This document shows positions 1-12,179 of a stretch of 64,000 bases of DNA, one piece after another (position 1 is the stretch's first letter; each line of letters starts with the position of its first letter). The position numbers and the translations under genes were made by a program. The stretch comes from Sipunculus nudus. Lineage: Eukaryota; Annelida; Sipuncula; Golfingiida; Sipunculidae. The notes beneath the pieces were generated by a model, which had not been told where the DNA came from, ran no database searches, and worked only from the letters and a program-made list of their open reading frames with translations. The stretch is from positions 9,633,579 through 9,697,578 of the forward strand of contig CM049307.1 of the NCBI GenBank assembly GCA_026874595.1, given 5' to 3'.

Positions 1-383
1 CTTTTCCAGTGAATTTCTATAAACACAAGACAAATGTGATTATAAAATTTTAGCAGAAAAAACCTGCACATTTGCAGCTGGCTGGATGCTTGAAGCCAAG
101 ATTTTCAGAAATAATATTTCCTAGGCATTGGCTTAAAGCAGTCCCCAGCTGTGGTCTGCCCCAGGGTGACAACAAATACATCTGAAATAACAGATGCATT
201 TATCAGCCCCTGTTGAGATGGTTCTCGCTGTAAACCTAGACAAGGTGCCAAGTACCTGTGCTCCTCCTACCCTGTGATACTGTCCCACATATACCCTACC
301 CTACCCCGTGTGCGGCCCATGTCCAAAGCCCACCCCGTCCCGTGTGTAACCCACCCCCCATGTGTGCTGTCAGCAGTTTGTTT
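1..383 (-). other. MAT 3'UTR and downstream flank
   Basis: This lies directly after the MAT stop codon. No clear AATAAA is visible on the minus strand, so the transcript end probably lies at or beyond the window edge. The stretch 240-360 is C-rich with repeated ACCC and CCGTGT words and holds no further coding signal. Confidence 0.4.
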
Positions 384-620
384 TTACATCTCTAGTGTCT
401 TGGGTTGTTCCCATGTGAATTCAGGGCGTCCAAAGTGACCGTAACAGGCAGTCTTCTGGTAGATGGGTTTACGCAATTCAAGCTCACGGACAATGCAGCC
501 CGGGCGCAGGTCAAAGTTCTTCTTTACAATGGCCAGGATTTCTTCATCAGGGCGGGTACCGGTACCATACGTCATCACATAAATGGACAAAGGCTCAGCA
601 ATACCAATGGCATAGGACAC
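384..620 (-). CDS. MAT2A: MAT coding exon 7 with stop codon
   Basis: 78 codons and TAA (386-384). The acceptor is CCAACAG|. Encodes [13 protein letters not shown] to the C-terminus, ending KTLEM. Confidence 0.95.
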   Translation of the reverse strand: MSYAIGIAEPLSIYVMTYGTGTRPDEEILAIVKKNFDLRPGCIVRELELRKPIYQKTACYGHFGRPEFTWEQPKTLEM

Positions 621-3600
621 CTGTTGGATGGAAAAAGGCTGTTTTAACAATATGCAGATTTCAATGAATATTCATACCAATTAATGATCACATATTACTA
701 TAGTCCGTTTCAGTTAAGTTGGCCGATGGCAAGAATATCAACCCCTAGCCCAATCACTTTCCCTTGGGAGCAATTAATGGCTAATACGCATCACTCCTCT
801 TATCTTTTGGATATCTGAGTGGTGATGCATGTGTCAAAAGGATATAAAAGAGTTCCACTTAAAGTCATACAAAATAAGGATCAATTCTGACATTTTCCCT
901 TCACTTTTGAAATGATTAACATGCTTTAATCAGATCTTCAATCTATAATCATGTGGGTTCCACAAAGTAGCACTGTTCCTATAAACACTTTTATTGCTGT
1001 TAAGTGGGCAATTAGCAGTGACCCCTGGACTGTCAAAGTCTCAAAATCTCCGTTCTGTTTGAGAACATGTCATTATTCCATGATCACATAATCATTCCAT
1101 TTATTGCAGTAATATTGTATACTACTTTACTGGCCCCTAACATCTAACTCAGGTTTTTAATGACCTGTAGATAACCCAGCACATGGTGAGTACTGGCATG
1201 TTGCCTGTCAGTATGTGTCATTTTGGTGGTATCATTACACTGATTCTGTGCAAATGCTGTTTCTCTAACTTGAGTGTTTGAATCATTTAATTTTATTCAG
1301 AGACTGTGTCAACTTCAGAATTTCATTGTGCTCTTGATACTTTTTACTTGTTAATTTAAATCATTTGTTTGTAAACACAAATAATGGAGGAGCAACGTAC
1401 ATCAAAACTAATGCCTGTCACACCCAGAAGAGCTATCAGTTCATGGGTGTAACTTTTCTCATGGAAAGCCCATCACTAACCAGGCAAGAGGAATGGTTCT
1501 GAGTGTTCTTAACTATTTTGAAGAGGAAAAAGAAGCTGGCCATTTTTAACTTTTTTTAACAAATTTTTCATCTAGCTGTATTATGTTACCATTCCTGCAT
1601 GCTGGTGTTAATAATTATGCTATAGCATGTGTTTGTGGCAAACTTAGCTGAAACAGACTATAATCGCCAGTTTACACCTTACAACATTGTGTTGGTACAG
1701 TCCGAGAAGCAAAAGCAGTACAGGAGCGCAGGACAATTTTTGCTATGGCACAATGACCATTCTTTAAATACAACTTGCAGAATGTGCAACAATCTGGGCC
1801 TTTGAAAACCTTGAAGATGCATAGATTGGAAGCTTCTAACATGAACATTTCCCCATTGCCAGAATTGCCTAGCTTTATATCTCTTCCACAATACATCTGG
1901 TAGATACGGATTAAAAGCCACTCAACGTTCAGCACCTGGTTTATTATAGAAATGGATATATCTTGTTAATTAAGCAGGTATCATTTACACTATATGCTAG
2001 TACTTAGCATGTTAAAGGTGACAACTTACCTGCACAAGGACACGACGACACAGACCAGCCTTGACGAGTGACTTGGCCACCCAGCGACTGGCGTAGGCAG
2101 CTGAACGATCCACCTTTGAGAAGTCCTTGCCAGAGAATGCACCACCACCGTGGGCTCCCCAACCCCCGTACGTGTCAACAATGATCTTTCTGCCAGTCAA
2201 ACCAGCATCACTCTAAAAGAATAAACGCCAATTACAAAAAAAATATTAGACAAACATGATTAAATAAAAGCTGAACCAGATATACATATGTACTAGGCAG
2301 ATTTCACAAATGTCTGATTTTATCGAAAGTGATACTGAAATTACTGCTGCACATGTAACAATATATGAATAAAATTTTTCTCCATTCAGTCAGTCTGTTA
2401 AATAGTTTAACAGATAGCATGGAACTAAAAGCAAGGTAGCCAATATTGTCGTTTGTAAACCCCTTGCAAGTCTTGGATTCGGCAGATATAACTACACAAA
2501 CACAGCTGATCTTAGCCAAAACCATCTAACATATTATGCCATAAAACATTTGATGGAAATAAAAACATTTGCTTTGATCACCTCAAACAAAATTCCTGGA
2601 ATCCTGGATATGGAAATCCAAGTATGCTAGCTTACAATTACAGTTGTCTAAACAGTATAGTCATCTACATATATAATTATGATATTCAGTTTCAAAGTAA
2701 CAAGTATAGAAGATCATAAAATTTCCAATGAAAGTTTACTCTTAATAACTTGAGCAAATACTATGAAGCACCTACCTGTGGGCCACCAATCACGAATCTT
2801 CCTGATGGCTGAAGATGGTAGATGGTGCGGTCATCCAGGTACTTGCTTGGGATGACCTTTGTAATAACCTTTTCCATAAGATCAGTGCGGATTTGTTGAA
2901 GGGTGACATCCTCGGAGTGCTGGATGGAGATGACGACAGTGTGGACACGGACTGGCACGCAGGCACCACCATCCATCCTGTATTCACAAGTCACCTGTGT
3001 CTTGGAGTCTGGGCGTGCCCAGGCCAACTCACCACTTCTCCTAAGCTCTGCCATCTTGGCATTCAGCTTGTGGGACAGAACAACTGTGAGGGGCATGCAC
3101 TCTTCTGTCTCATCAGTGGCATAACCAAACATTAAACCCTGAAGCACAAACACACACCATATGCTAAGATGTAAAATATGTACAGGACTTCCAAAGCTTC
3201 ACAGAATGCAAAAGATTTTCTTTTTTATTCAAGGATTATTACTGTAACTATATATAACAAACTTAGTATAAATAACAAACCCCTAACTAGGCCTGCCACG
3301 TTTACATATTTAAAAGTCATTTTTTGGGGGTGTAGCAGGGAAGCGCCAACATTTAGTATATTTAATATTTCAATTTTCATAGTTTAAATGGCAACATTAA
3401 ATTTTTTCCTGTTCGCATAATATATTTTTGTGTAAACTACCACTATTTGTATACAGTAAAAAAGGCCTGCCTACAAAAATAATCTAGCTCTTAAAATAAT
3501 ACAAGAAAAACCAGGACAGATGCATACCTGGTCACCGGCTCCAATCTCCTCATCGCTGCGACCAATGTGAACACCCTGGGCAATGTCTGGGCTCTGGGCT

Positions 3601-6600
3601 TCCAAAGCAGAGAGCACGTTGCAAGTTTTATAATCAAAACCTGCAATAGAAAAAAGAAGGCCTTAAATGATGCAACAAAAGCAGCAGTATCGATTCATCA
3701 AGTGAAATTATGAACACTACAAGGCACCTACCTGTGGTCCACCAATCACCAACTGTCAAATCCGGAATCATCCAGACTGTTCATTAAATAATTACAGATA
3801 TTCAAATTTGAAAAAACTTGAAGATAACAATGGCAGATTACTGAAGCTGATGGCAATTACAAAGACTACATGATGGCCTATTTAAAATTACACAAACATG
3901 AAAATATATTTAGTTGTTGACATACATACCTTTATTGGAGTCATCATATCCGATGTGCTTGATGGTGTCCCTGACCACTCTCTGGAAGTCAATGGTTGCT
4001 GTTGTGCTGACTTCTCCAAGCAGCATCACCAGTCCAGTCTTGGAGGCAGTTTCTGGAGGAGAAGTTGATATATCACAAACAACTGAAAACATCTACGCAC
4101 ACAGTTTTTTTAAACAGGTCAATTTACATTTATCCACTGAATTTATAGGTGGCGTAATTTTAGCAGCTGAACATATCTAGAAAATATATCACATCTATTA
4201 TTTTCACCTAACGGTCAATAGCAGTTTTATTTCAAAAGTGGTCAATTTTCTGTAAAAGTAAGTAAATGCTTTTAATAAACAGAATTAAATTTTTGTCATT
4301 GTTAAAAAGCAGAAAACATCTAGAATTTAAATTACATTTATATAATATCAGCAAAAATGATCAGACAACCAAACCATATTATACGAAAAGTTAGATTCTA
4401 GATGGTGTGCAATACCAGTTTACCTGGCATCAACTGGTAATTAAAAGGCTGACTTACCACAAGCTACTTTAGAGTTTGGATCTTGCTTCAGAAGAGCATC
4501 CAGAACAGCATCACTGACCTGATCACAGATCTTATCTGGAACAAAAAACACAAAATATATTAAGGTTAACATACCAGCAACAGCTCTTACTGACATGCTC
4601 ATTTGGTAGACCTGTACCACTGCATTTTCATCAACCACCTAATGCTCCAAATATCTTTGTCAGAGTAACACAAAAAGGAGTACTTAAATTTAGTTAAAAC
4701 CTAAAAATAGAAGTGGTGTCCATGCATGTGAATGCTTATCTGCACATTACTGTGAACATGCAGGATTTCTAAATTTGTTCATGTGGTTGGGCTTTAAACT
4801 TTGCTAGAATTGTCCGAAGTCAATTTCAGGGCTTCCACCAGGCCTATGAAGAAACAGGAATTTTATAGCAGCACTTGAAACATTAATATTATAGTAAAGT
4901 TTATATGAATTTTCAGCAATATTAAACAGGAGTTAACTGCGCAATCATTGCTTGAGAAGCATCTTAACCTAGCTTCTGAGAGGTCCGTTTTAATTGGTTT
5001 AGATGGCTGTACTTTTTGACACTATCCCTTACAAACACACACCAGTATAGGGAGCATAATTTCTATAATAATAGGGCGCTATAATAATTATTCAGTAATA
5101 TCAGTTATATCTGAGACAGGATTGTGCAGTGAAAAATTTTAATGTTTTATATTCAAGGCAAACACACAAAGTCAAAACACAAACTAACAATGAAAAGGAA
5201 ATGTCCTTAGCAGTGGTAGGACCACACATCATGAGCAGTGAATCAGCTAATTCAAAGGACGGGTCACAAAGGACACATGAGACCATTACAAGACCCGAGG
5301 ACCTAAAAGCTGATCAACTATGACACTGCATTAAGATAATTTTCACACCCTCCTGAAACAAACTTGACCAAGGTTCATTTCCTGGGGATAAACTCTGGAC
5401 AGAATTCTGTTTATGTCTGAGCAGGTGAAAGTATCCAGTAGAAAATATTGCATACACCAGCTCAGCAACACTGCAAAGAGGACACGCCTTATGACTTTAT
5501 AAATACATATATTTTCATCCTGGAACCCAGGCCTCGCGCTCCGTTGAGCAGAAACCTTGATTCTGTGATTGTGTTGCCTGTGTACTGCTTACAAAGGTTG
5601 AAACAATGAACTTGATCAACTGTAATGAATTCCACCCCATCAAATGCATGACTGTTCAAAACAAGGTACCAGCTCAAGTGTGCTCATGATCTGGCTCCCA
5701 GAAGGTCAAAATGAGCCAACCATATTTCTAAGTATTTTCTGAAGGCAATTGAAACTTGTCCATGATCCACTGATCATATAAGGAGTGTACATGATGATAA
5801 TCCTCACTATTACTTCCACTAAGCATGACTGACATATGTTAGCAACCTCAATAGTTTGTAGTGATGTCAAGAAAAATGTGGCAGCTTGGGCAAGTTGGGA
5901 TTAATAACCCCCCCCCCCCCCCCCCTTCAAATGGAAGAATGAGTTATCAGGACTGTTCTTAAAGTATTTATCAAAGCCATCCTTGATTGCGATCTGAATG
6001 CACTTCAGAAATGACATTTTCCCCTCTTCCCTGCATGATGAAGACTGAAATTTAATCTTGAACACTCAAGCAGACCACGCAAATACAATGTCAGCCAAGT
6101 TTGACTCCTGCCACAACACTTGCAGGAAGTACTGAATGCCAATCCACTGTGGTCAGGACATTAATAATGTCCCAGTAATACCCCTAGTGGCATAAATAAC
6201 TCTCATGCCTCTCCAGAAAGAATTAAAAAGGCAGTGTAAATGAAGGACACATATGACAGTATCAATTTTGCATCATTTGATCACAGTGAACCCACGATCA
6301 TCTACAAGGAGTAGCCCGATTTTATCAGACTTAATATTAATAGGCAAAGCCATATATTGAGTCCGATAGCTATACAGCGAGTTTTTCTACAATATAAGCC
6401 TCAGACTACACACCACCCAATGCATTTGTAACCAGTGTCAACTTTTTTTTACCTCCTGCCAGTGCTTCACTCTCTAAAGCTGGGCCCGTTAAAACTAAAT
6501 GTAACAAAATTCTGGCTGACAATCATTTGAGTCAGCAAGGCTGCCAGCGAGGTCTTCATGTGCGCCAATTCGACAGTTCTTCTTTGTCCCTACTAAACTT

Positions 6601-7661
6601 GCTGACATGCCACTGGCAAGTGGTTAAAAGGTCAGTAAATGTTTAAGAATGATGATCCAAGTTTAATTTTAGTTGCCATTGAAAACTATGAAACACGTAC
6701 TTATTGGTATTAAAATAGTGTCATCATGCGTCGTTGGTTGGCAGTAAATAGCAAGTCTAAGAAGATGCAATGGATCTGTTGCATGTTCTGTGGCTTATAT
6801 TTTAAAACTCACTCAATGGCTATTGAACTCTAATAAATGGCAGGACCTAATAATATCGAGTCTGATTAAATCAGGCTACTACAAGGTGCTGTTACAAGTT
6901 TATAAATTATCAGAGAGCACCAGTGGGCCTCTCATGATCCTATAATAATATAAAGTTAACAAAATAAGTTGACAGGCCAAGTACAGGTAAATTAAACTAT
7001 AGTGGACCGTGGACACTGGTTTACAACTACCAGAATAGGCCCAGTTGTGGCTGTGGAATGCAGTGTATTCCACATTCTAAATCTAGTAGTAGTACTGACC
7101 ACACATTCTTTTGTCAATTAAATGTAAATTGACAATGCAATGGTTTCCTAAACAGAAATGGTTTTCATGTGATTATACTTAAAATCGAGCCCTGGCAGGG
7201 TTACTTTCGGTCTACAGAATGTTATTAAGGCTTAGTATTTGAAAAAAATGTTAGCAACATGCAATTAGATGAATATTGCATCATATACGCTACAAGCACA
7301 CGATCAAACAAGTACACTTTCGTCAGCTCAGTGGACCGCCATGTAAACACAACCACGTGCGTGAGGCTCGAGATACGCACCATAAAATGTTAGCAAGATT
7401 TCAGCTTTTAACAATCACTAGTTCTAGAATTTGAACATCAAGAAATCTCACATGAAGAAGTCAAATTCAGTAGGAAGTTGTACAAAATGCGAAATTCCCC
7501 TGAAAATCATGAAAAATATTCAAAACTGCAAAGATGTTCGAAATGACAGTTGGCTTACCAGGATGGCCTTCTCCGACAGATTCTGAAGTGAACAAGAACG
7601 TATGGTTGTCACCAGCCTGGCTCATGATGAAGTCTCCGTTTACGGTACGTGCTTGTGGCAT
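384..7661 (-). CDS. MAT2A: S-adenosylmethionine synthase (methionine adenosyltransferase), complete, 7 coding exons
   Basis: Cytosolic enzyme that makes S-adenosylmethionine, the main methyl donor, from methionine and ATP. Joining exons 7661-7559, 4535-4458, 4052-3930, 3640-3528, 3138-2776, 2212-2030 and 620-384 (all GT-AG) gives an unbroken 399-residue protein; human MAT2A has 395. Visible landmarks are the N-terminal catalytic GHPDK (residues 32-36), the gating-loop signature GAGDQG (135-140) continuing into LMFGYATDE, the GGGAFSGKD signature (282-290) and the C-terminal RKPIYQ and YGHFGR blocks. The start is the ATG at 7661-7659: it has A at -3, and an in-frame TGA lies 19 bases upstream (7682-7680), so no longer form is possible. 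Splice phases are consistent at all six junctions. It could be labelled MAT1A-like, but invertebrates usually have a single MAT gene, so the symbol marks the family. No catalytic residue is missing. Confidence 0.97.
621..2029 (-). other. MAT intron 6 (1.4 kb)
   Basis: Lies between exons 6 and 7. I see no coding exon, clear repeat or RNA gene in it; the short open frames at 1672-1935 are not conserved-looking. Confidence 0.5.
2030..2212 (-). CDS. MAT2A: MAT coding exon 6
   Basis: 183 bp, 61 codons, SDAGLTGRK to RRVLVQ, containing the GGGAFSGKD signature that contributes active-site Lys and Asp. The acceptor is TTTTAG| and the donor |GTAAGT. Confidence 0.96.
2776..3138 (-). CDS. MAT2A: MAT coding exon 5
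   Basis: The largest exon, 363 bp or exactly 121 codons, from [10 protein letters not shown] to FVIGGPQ. It carries the central-domain KTQVT and YHLQPSGRF blocks. The acceptor is TTCAG| and the donor |GTAGGT. A 29-bp near copy of its 3' edge lies at 3724-3752. Confidence 0.96.
3528..3640 (-). CDS. MAT2A: MAT coding exon 4
   Basis: 113 bp with acceptor TTGCAG| and donor |GTATGC. Encodes [13 protein letters not shown] to the gating-loop motif GAGDQ and ends at a codon boundary. Confidence 0.95.
3724..3752 (-). repeat. Duplicated 3' edge of MAT exon 5 with its splice donor
   Basis: Matches 2768-2796 at 27 of 29 bases. On the minus strand it reads VIGGPQ and then the donor GTAGGTGC, exactly like the end of exon 5, but it sits in intron 3, about 84 bases upstream of exon 4. 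No matching acceptor or longer exon remains, so it is a relic. Confidence 0.7.
3930..4052 (-). CDS. MAT2A: MAT coding exon 3
   Basis: 123 bp with acceptor CTCCAG| and donor |GTATGT. Encodes [15 protein letters not shown] through the HIGYDDSNK block of the N-terminal domain. Confidence 0.95.
4458..4535 (-). CDS. MAT2A: MAT coding exon 2
   Basis: 78 bp, bounded by TTCCAG| and |GTAAG. It completes Asp35 and encodes [15 protein letters not shown] and KVAC, the helix after the catalytic His-Pro-Asp. The phase matches exons 1 and 3. Confidence 0.95.
4536..7558 (-). other. MAT intron 1 (3.0 kb)
   Basis: No coding exon is seen. It contains an 18-base poly-C tract (5908-5925 on the plus strand) and a promoter-proximal CACGTG at 7354-7359. 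It is otherwise unique-looking AT-rich DNA. Confidence 0.6.
7559..7661 (-). CDS. MAT2A: MAT coding exon 1
   Basis: Encodes residues 1-34 and the first base of Asp35. It includes [13 protein letters not shown], the conserved start of the N-terminal domain. The donor is G|GTAAGC. The first 18 or so residues are poorly conserved, as usual in this family. Confidence 0.95.
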
Positions 7662-7773
7662 GTTTTTATATTTCAAGTTTCATACAGATAATAACTATAT
7701 GATATATATATCAGGAGTTGCTTTCAGCTACACTGTTATATGGAAAAGAGGCCGATTACGGGCAGGCCTTGGC

Positions 7774-7821
7774 TTTTATAGGAAGGTGAATCACGTGCCG
7801 GACCCTGATGTTTCACATTGG
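7774..7821 (-). promoter_or_regulatory. Probable MAT core promoter: CCAAT box, E-box, TATA box
   Basis: On the minus strand, in transcription order, are CCAAT (7821-7817), the perfect E-box CACGTG (7797-7792) and TATAAAA (7780-7774). A start site about 30 bases after TATA, near 7745, would leave a 5'UTR of about 85 bases before the ATG at 7661. Order and spacing are those of a classical RNA polymerase II promoter. The start site is inferred. A second CACGTG lies in intron 1 at 7354-7359. Confidence 0.65.
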
Positions 7822-8359
7822 TCTGAATAATGAACTCGTCCTGTGGGGTATATTTTCTGGTATAAAAAAATCATTCAGTTAAACAGTTAAAGGTTTATTT
7901 TTGATTAATCCGCCTCATGTTCAAAATATAATTAATTTGTTTAAGCATGCGCAAATTTGACATAAAAATTTAAAAAATAATGAAAACTTATGCTAACATT
8001 GCAAACAAACAATAATTGACATCCCTATCAGCAAGTCACCTTTTCCACAGACTGGTACCATTGCCATTTTCATGACGGAGGTAATTTCCGATAAGGGTAC
8101 CAAGCCATCAGCTACTGTGACAAGTGAACAAACATGGCAGCATATGGGGGAAGTACTACTTCTCATGCTCGTGAAATATCAGTCCTGGTGGTCGTATGTG
8201 CGGGACTTTACCTCATTTTCTACCAACATACAGGTAGCTTATATGGCCTGTTTAGAGCTGTACTGTTGGTTGTAGCTGTCATTCACAATGAAATATAATA
8301 ATTCACTAATCATTTTTTTTTTACCAGAAATGTCCAAATCCAATACTCCTCTTTGGCTG

Positions 8360-8410
8360 ACTAAATACCGAAATACACCGAAAAACTCTGAAATACACTG
8401 AAATACATAT

Positions 8411-8443
<33 letters not shown>

Positions 8444-8585
8444 AATATTGTGTAATGAACACATATACTGGTGGTATTGTCTGTAATTTCAGTGTATTTC
8501 AGTGTTATTTAGGTGTATTTCGGTGTTATTTCAGTGTATTTCGATGTATTTCAGTGATTATTGGTGAATTTCAGTAGTTAGGCCA
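8360..8585. repeat. Inverted simple-sequence repeat around an AT tract
   Basis: The left arm is built of GAAATACACTGAAATACA words. The right arm, from about 8490, has the complementary words TTCAGTGTATTTC. Between them lie (AT)n runs at 8407-8447. This could fold into a long imperfect hairpin. Confidence 0.6.
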
Positions 8586-8660
8586 GTCCCTACTGGGCAA
8601 AACGGAAATAAACATTAAATCAGATAATAACTAGAAATCTGAATTCTAATGATTGCAACC

Positions 8661-8774
8661 CAAACTGGGTTGGTATGATATTACAATACTGAGGTGTGTG
8701 TGTGTTGGGGGGGGGGGGGGGGGGTCCCCATTGAGGGATGCTCACAAAACTGGGTTGGTATGATATTACAATAG
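8661..8774. repeat. Short direct repeat flanking a poly-G tract
   Basis: A 26-base word beginning AAACTGGGTTGGTATGATAT occurs at about 8663 and again at about 8748. Between the copies are a GT run and 18 consecutive G (8707-8724). Confidence 0.6.
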
Positions 8775-9585
8775 GTGGGACTCCAGACCAGTATAAAGAT
8801 CGAACAGGAATGCCTGGTGCCTAAAACTGGTGATCAGTAATGTTAAAAGGTTCTGTTATATCTTATGTGTCATATATTGCTAGTACTTGGCACTCCATAA
8901 AACTGGGAATTTCCTCAGAATTTTTCAAGAGATCTGGGAATAAAAGTTTATGCATTTCCTACACCTACATTTGGGCTTGTAAATCAATGTTTCTGTCTTT
9001 GTCTTACCAAAATCATTGTCCTATTAAGGTCAAAGGACAATTTTATTTAAAATAGTTTTGAAACGACCAAGACGACCGCCAACTGAGATTTCTTGGAGAA
9101 TCTGGACCCAACGTGACAAAATAAGCCTGTTATGTAAAAACATAATTTTAAGACTGTATAAAAGGTTCGATGTATAGCTAAAACTTTATTCTAGTGACCT
9201 TATTAAATAGTTAGCTACATATATAAATACTAATTATATCCATGTACATCAACCAAAAAAATTACTGCTCTGCGATGGCATCTTATCTAGCCAACCGTGA
9301 TCATTTCATTACAATTAATACCCAGTCAATTAAACCCCCACCCTTATTAACCTGGACAATTAGGTACAGGCCCAGGGCATTGCAGGTGCATGAGGGTGTG
9401 CCTTGGAACATAGGCTGCTATTTTGACAGGGATATAGGCCACAGTATAATATGAATTTTGTCTAAACAAATACAGAAAAGATAGATATATGGCACACACA
9501 CACACACATATTACATATTTATAATGTACTAATCCATGTATATATCATATATAAAATGCAGTAGGATAATATAAATACACACACA

Positions 9586-9588
<3 letters not shown>

Positions 9589-9650
<62 letters not shown>
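9589..9650. repeat. (AT)n microsatellite
   Basis: About 60 bases of uninterrupted AT dinucleotides, preceded by CA-rich words. Confidence 0.9.
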
Positions 9651-9653
<3 letters not shown>

Positions 9654-10707
9654 CTCTCTTGACTCAAGTATTAGCTAGATATAGCAGGGTGATTATTTTG
9701 GCCAAGAAAAGACAGAAACAGAAAGATTGATAGTTATTAAAACAGTATGTGCAGTCTTTAAATCATCTAAATGGGTTCTCAGGTTAAGAAAATATCATGC
9801 GATTCAGTTCATGATTGCATGAATTATGTATTGGTCATATGCGTGCACACACACACAATCATGGATGAACACATATCCTTCTGATGGAGGCAAATAGTTG
9901 GCTATACTTTATCTGTGGTACACTATAATATCATGGATTTATAATTTAAGGAGGAGTGAGAACTCCAAAAGCAAAGCTACCAACAAAGCTGCCCCCTGAA
10001 GTTTATTGCCCTGGTTTATTGTCCTGACTGTTTAAACCCTATCCTGAAGTGTCTCTGTCATAAACACAAGAGGCACTATTTCCTGCTTTCAAAAACCCAG
10101 CAGACAGGGCTGCAGGAGAACAGTATAGACTGTTCAGTACATTTTCCTGATTAATCGAAGACCCACTGCTTTCACTGTTTATTTCTACCCCTTCCTGTGT
10201 TTAGGATAATTATGTACCAATCAGCTAAAAAAATTAGGACTGTAAATCCATTTCGAACATAAATACTGATGGTATGAATCATTTGTAAACTCATATAACA
10301 ACACAGATGATCCATTATTAATCAATTATTTCAAGTACCAGCTAGATTATGGTGAAATTTGCTCTATAGAATTATACCTAAATTTTTTATACCTAAAATT
10401 TTCTCTGTTTTAATTCAGTTTAACTTGTATAAGTTATATTTCATGCTAAAAGGTTACTTAGGTCAAGGTAATGGCTGGGTGGTTGACAGTTATTCTTTGC
10501 ACAAGGTAAAGTTTTAATGCTGTTCAGGGTTTTGTGCCCGGTCTTCCGGGCATATTTCATATATACATATTATCTCTATAGTATGACTTCCTTGAATGTG
10601 CTGGTCAGGTGTCATATGTATATATATATACAAATTATATACAAAATACTTATAAAATTGTCAACATTACAGTTATCTGAATTATATATTCAAATAACCA
10701 TTTCATT

Positions 10708-12179
10708 AGCTTGGCTGACTTTTAAGTTATCTGAGCTTTGTCTCTGTCATCCAGGTGTCCATTAACAGTGCATGTTTTGGACCTACTAATCCAAAATTTG
10801 GCATACAGTTAGACTCGGATGTCACCAAAATCTCCTACATAATGCACTTTGTAAAAAATTGGAAAATATATTTACTCACTTGACATGAGACTTGCTGAAT
10901 CAAGAGACTTTTTTTCAGGTTTAAAACTTTATTTAATCAAGATTCAATTGTATTCCCAAAATAAGTTTAGCAAATTCTTAAGCATAATTATAAAATCAGT
11001 ACAATAAATTTTGCCCAGCTTTGATCATGGCACGTTTTATTCTGTAAGTTTTGTAGATATATTTATCACTCTTATGTTTGCATAATCATTTCATCTGTTA
11101 AAATCTGAAATTTGAAACCAATTGATCAAAACCTGTGGATTTTATTTAAGTTTTCAAGCACCATGTCAAGTACTCTTTACAACATGCTAGTGGTATGTAT
11201 AGTGTACTAGAGCTAGCTCTCAGCTCCCCAGGCTATTATTTAATCACTTCAGTCCTTGCCAGCTCCCTCTGTCTAGGGTCAGGCTGTCTACAAGGTCCTA
11301 CCACAGAGAGACTCTCTCCCTCTCTATGTCTCTTTACCTCTTTCTCGCTCTACCTCTCATCCATTTCTTTTGACAGACCTGTACAATAAACTAGATGAAT
11401 CATGTAATTGCATATTTTTCTGGCAAACAACACTTACCACTGAGACTCCTCCCACCACCCACCCCTTCAATACACAAGACTAATGAACAAGATGAATCTT
11501 ATAACTTCAATTTACATTCATTTTTTTTAGACTTAAAACAATTTTGAAATTTTTTTGTTTTATCAAAATTTTTGTTCAGGATTTTAATCCTAATATTCAA
11601 ATGTGATAAATATTAGTACCATTGACATGTTTATAAGATTTAATAAGATATAAATACTTTTTAGCATTTCATTCATATCTCTTAAAGTTGCTAGGCCTTG
11701 ATATGAATAACAGTGTTAAACTTAGTTAAACAGGAAAATTGGGCAACTTTTGTGGGATAAACTTTTAGCTCATATAGCCATATATTTAACTATTGAAAAC
11801 TTAATTACATTCAAAAATTGTTTGTTTATGATTTGTATCCTTGCATATATTGCTTAGGCCCATTTTTTTCCTTATTGCATCCTTAAATGGTTTCACGCCA
11901 CATGTTTCATTTATTACACAGTGCAATTGCGATTTATACCTAATTAACTTGTTTAAACATGCTTATTGAATTTTGTTTATGCTCATTTGAATATTTTAAA
12001 TAATTTTTTTCAGTTAATAAATTAATCTTTCATTTACAGGGTTTCATTTTAGCACGGCCATTTCCTTTTAGCATATCAAATGCTAATACATATTAAAAAC
12101 CAAAAGAAATAAGTATATTTTGCATTTGCTAAAAATTTCTAAAACTCAGCTGAGCAACATGACCCATGGGTCCCTTGTT
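10708..12179 (+). mobile_element. Diverged, shortened copy of the AGCTCAGCTGAC / CCCTTGTT dispersed family
   Basis: The head at 10708 is a decayed form of the AGCTCAGCTGAC hairpin. The body shares family phrases such as 'aatccaaaatttggcatacagttag' and 'ttatttaatcaagattcaattg' (shortened here) with the copies at 48.4, 53.1 and 58.8 kb. The tail ending at 12179 reads GACCCATGGGTCCCTTGTT. It is 1.47 kb against about 2.6 kb for the fullest copies, so it carries internal deletions. No transposase is present. Confidence 0.65.

Larger units (their letters stand above)
7822..10707. other. Intergenic DNA upstream of MAT
   Basis: No supported gene. It contains the simple repeats listed separately and a (AT)n microsatellite at 9589-9650. 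The 67-codon frame at 8072-8275 shows no recognisable family. The missing first exon of UBXN8 may lie here or further downstream. Confidence 0.4.

Noticed and set aside
7662-7676. Five extra N-terminal codons for MAT starting at 7676
   Set aside because: The codon at 7676-7674 is TTG, not ATG, and an in-frame TGA lies just upstream. The ATG at 7661-7659 is the supported start.
8072-8275. 67-codon plus-strand frame upstream of MAT, considered as the UBXN8 first exon
   Set aside because: The possible donor after ATGACGGAG leaves phase 0, while the next exon needs phase 1, and there is no similarity to the UBXN8 N-terminus.
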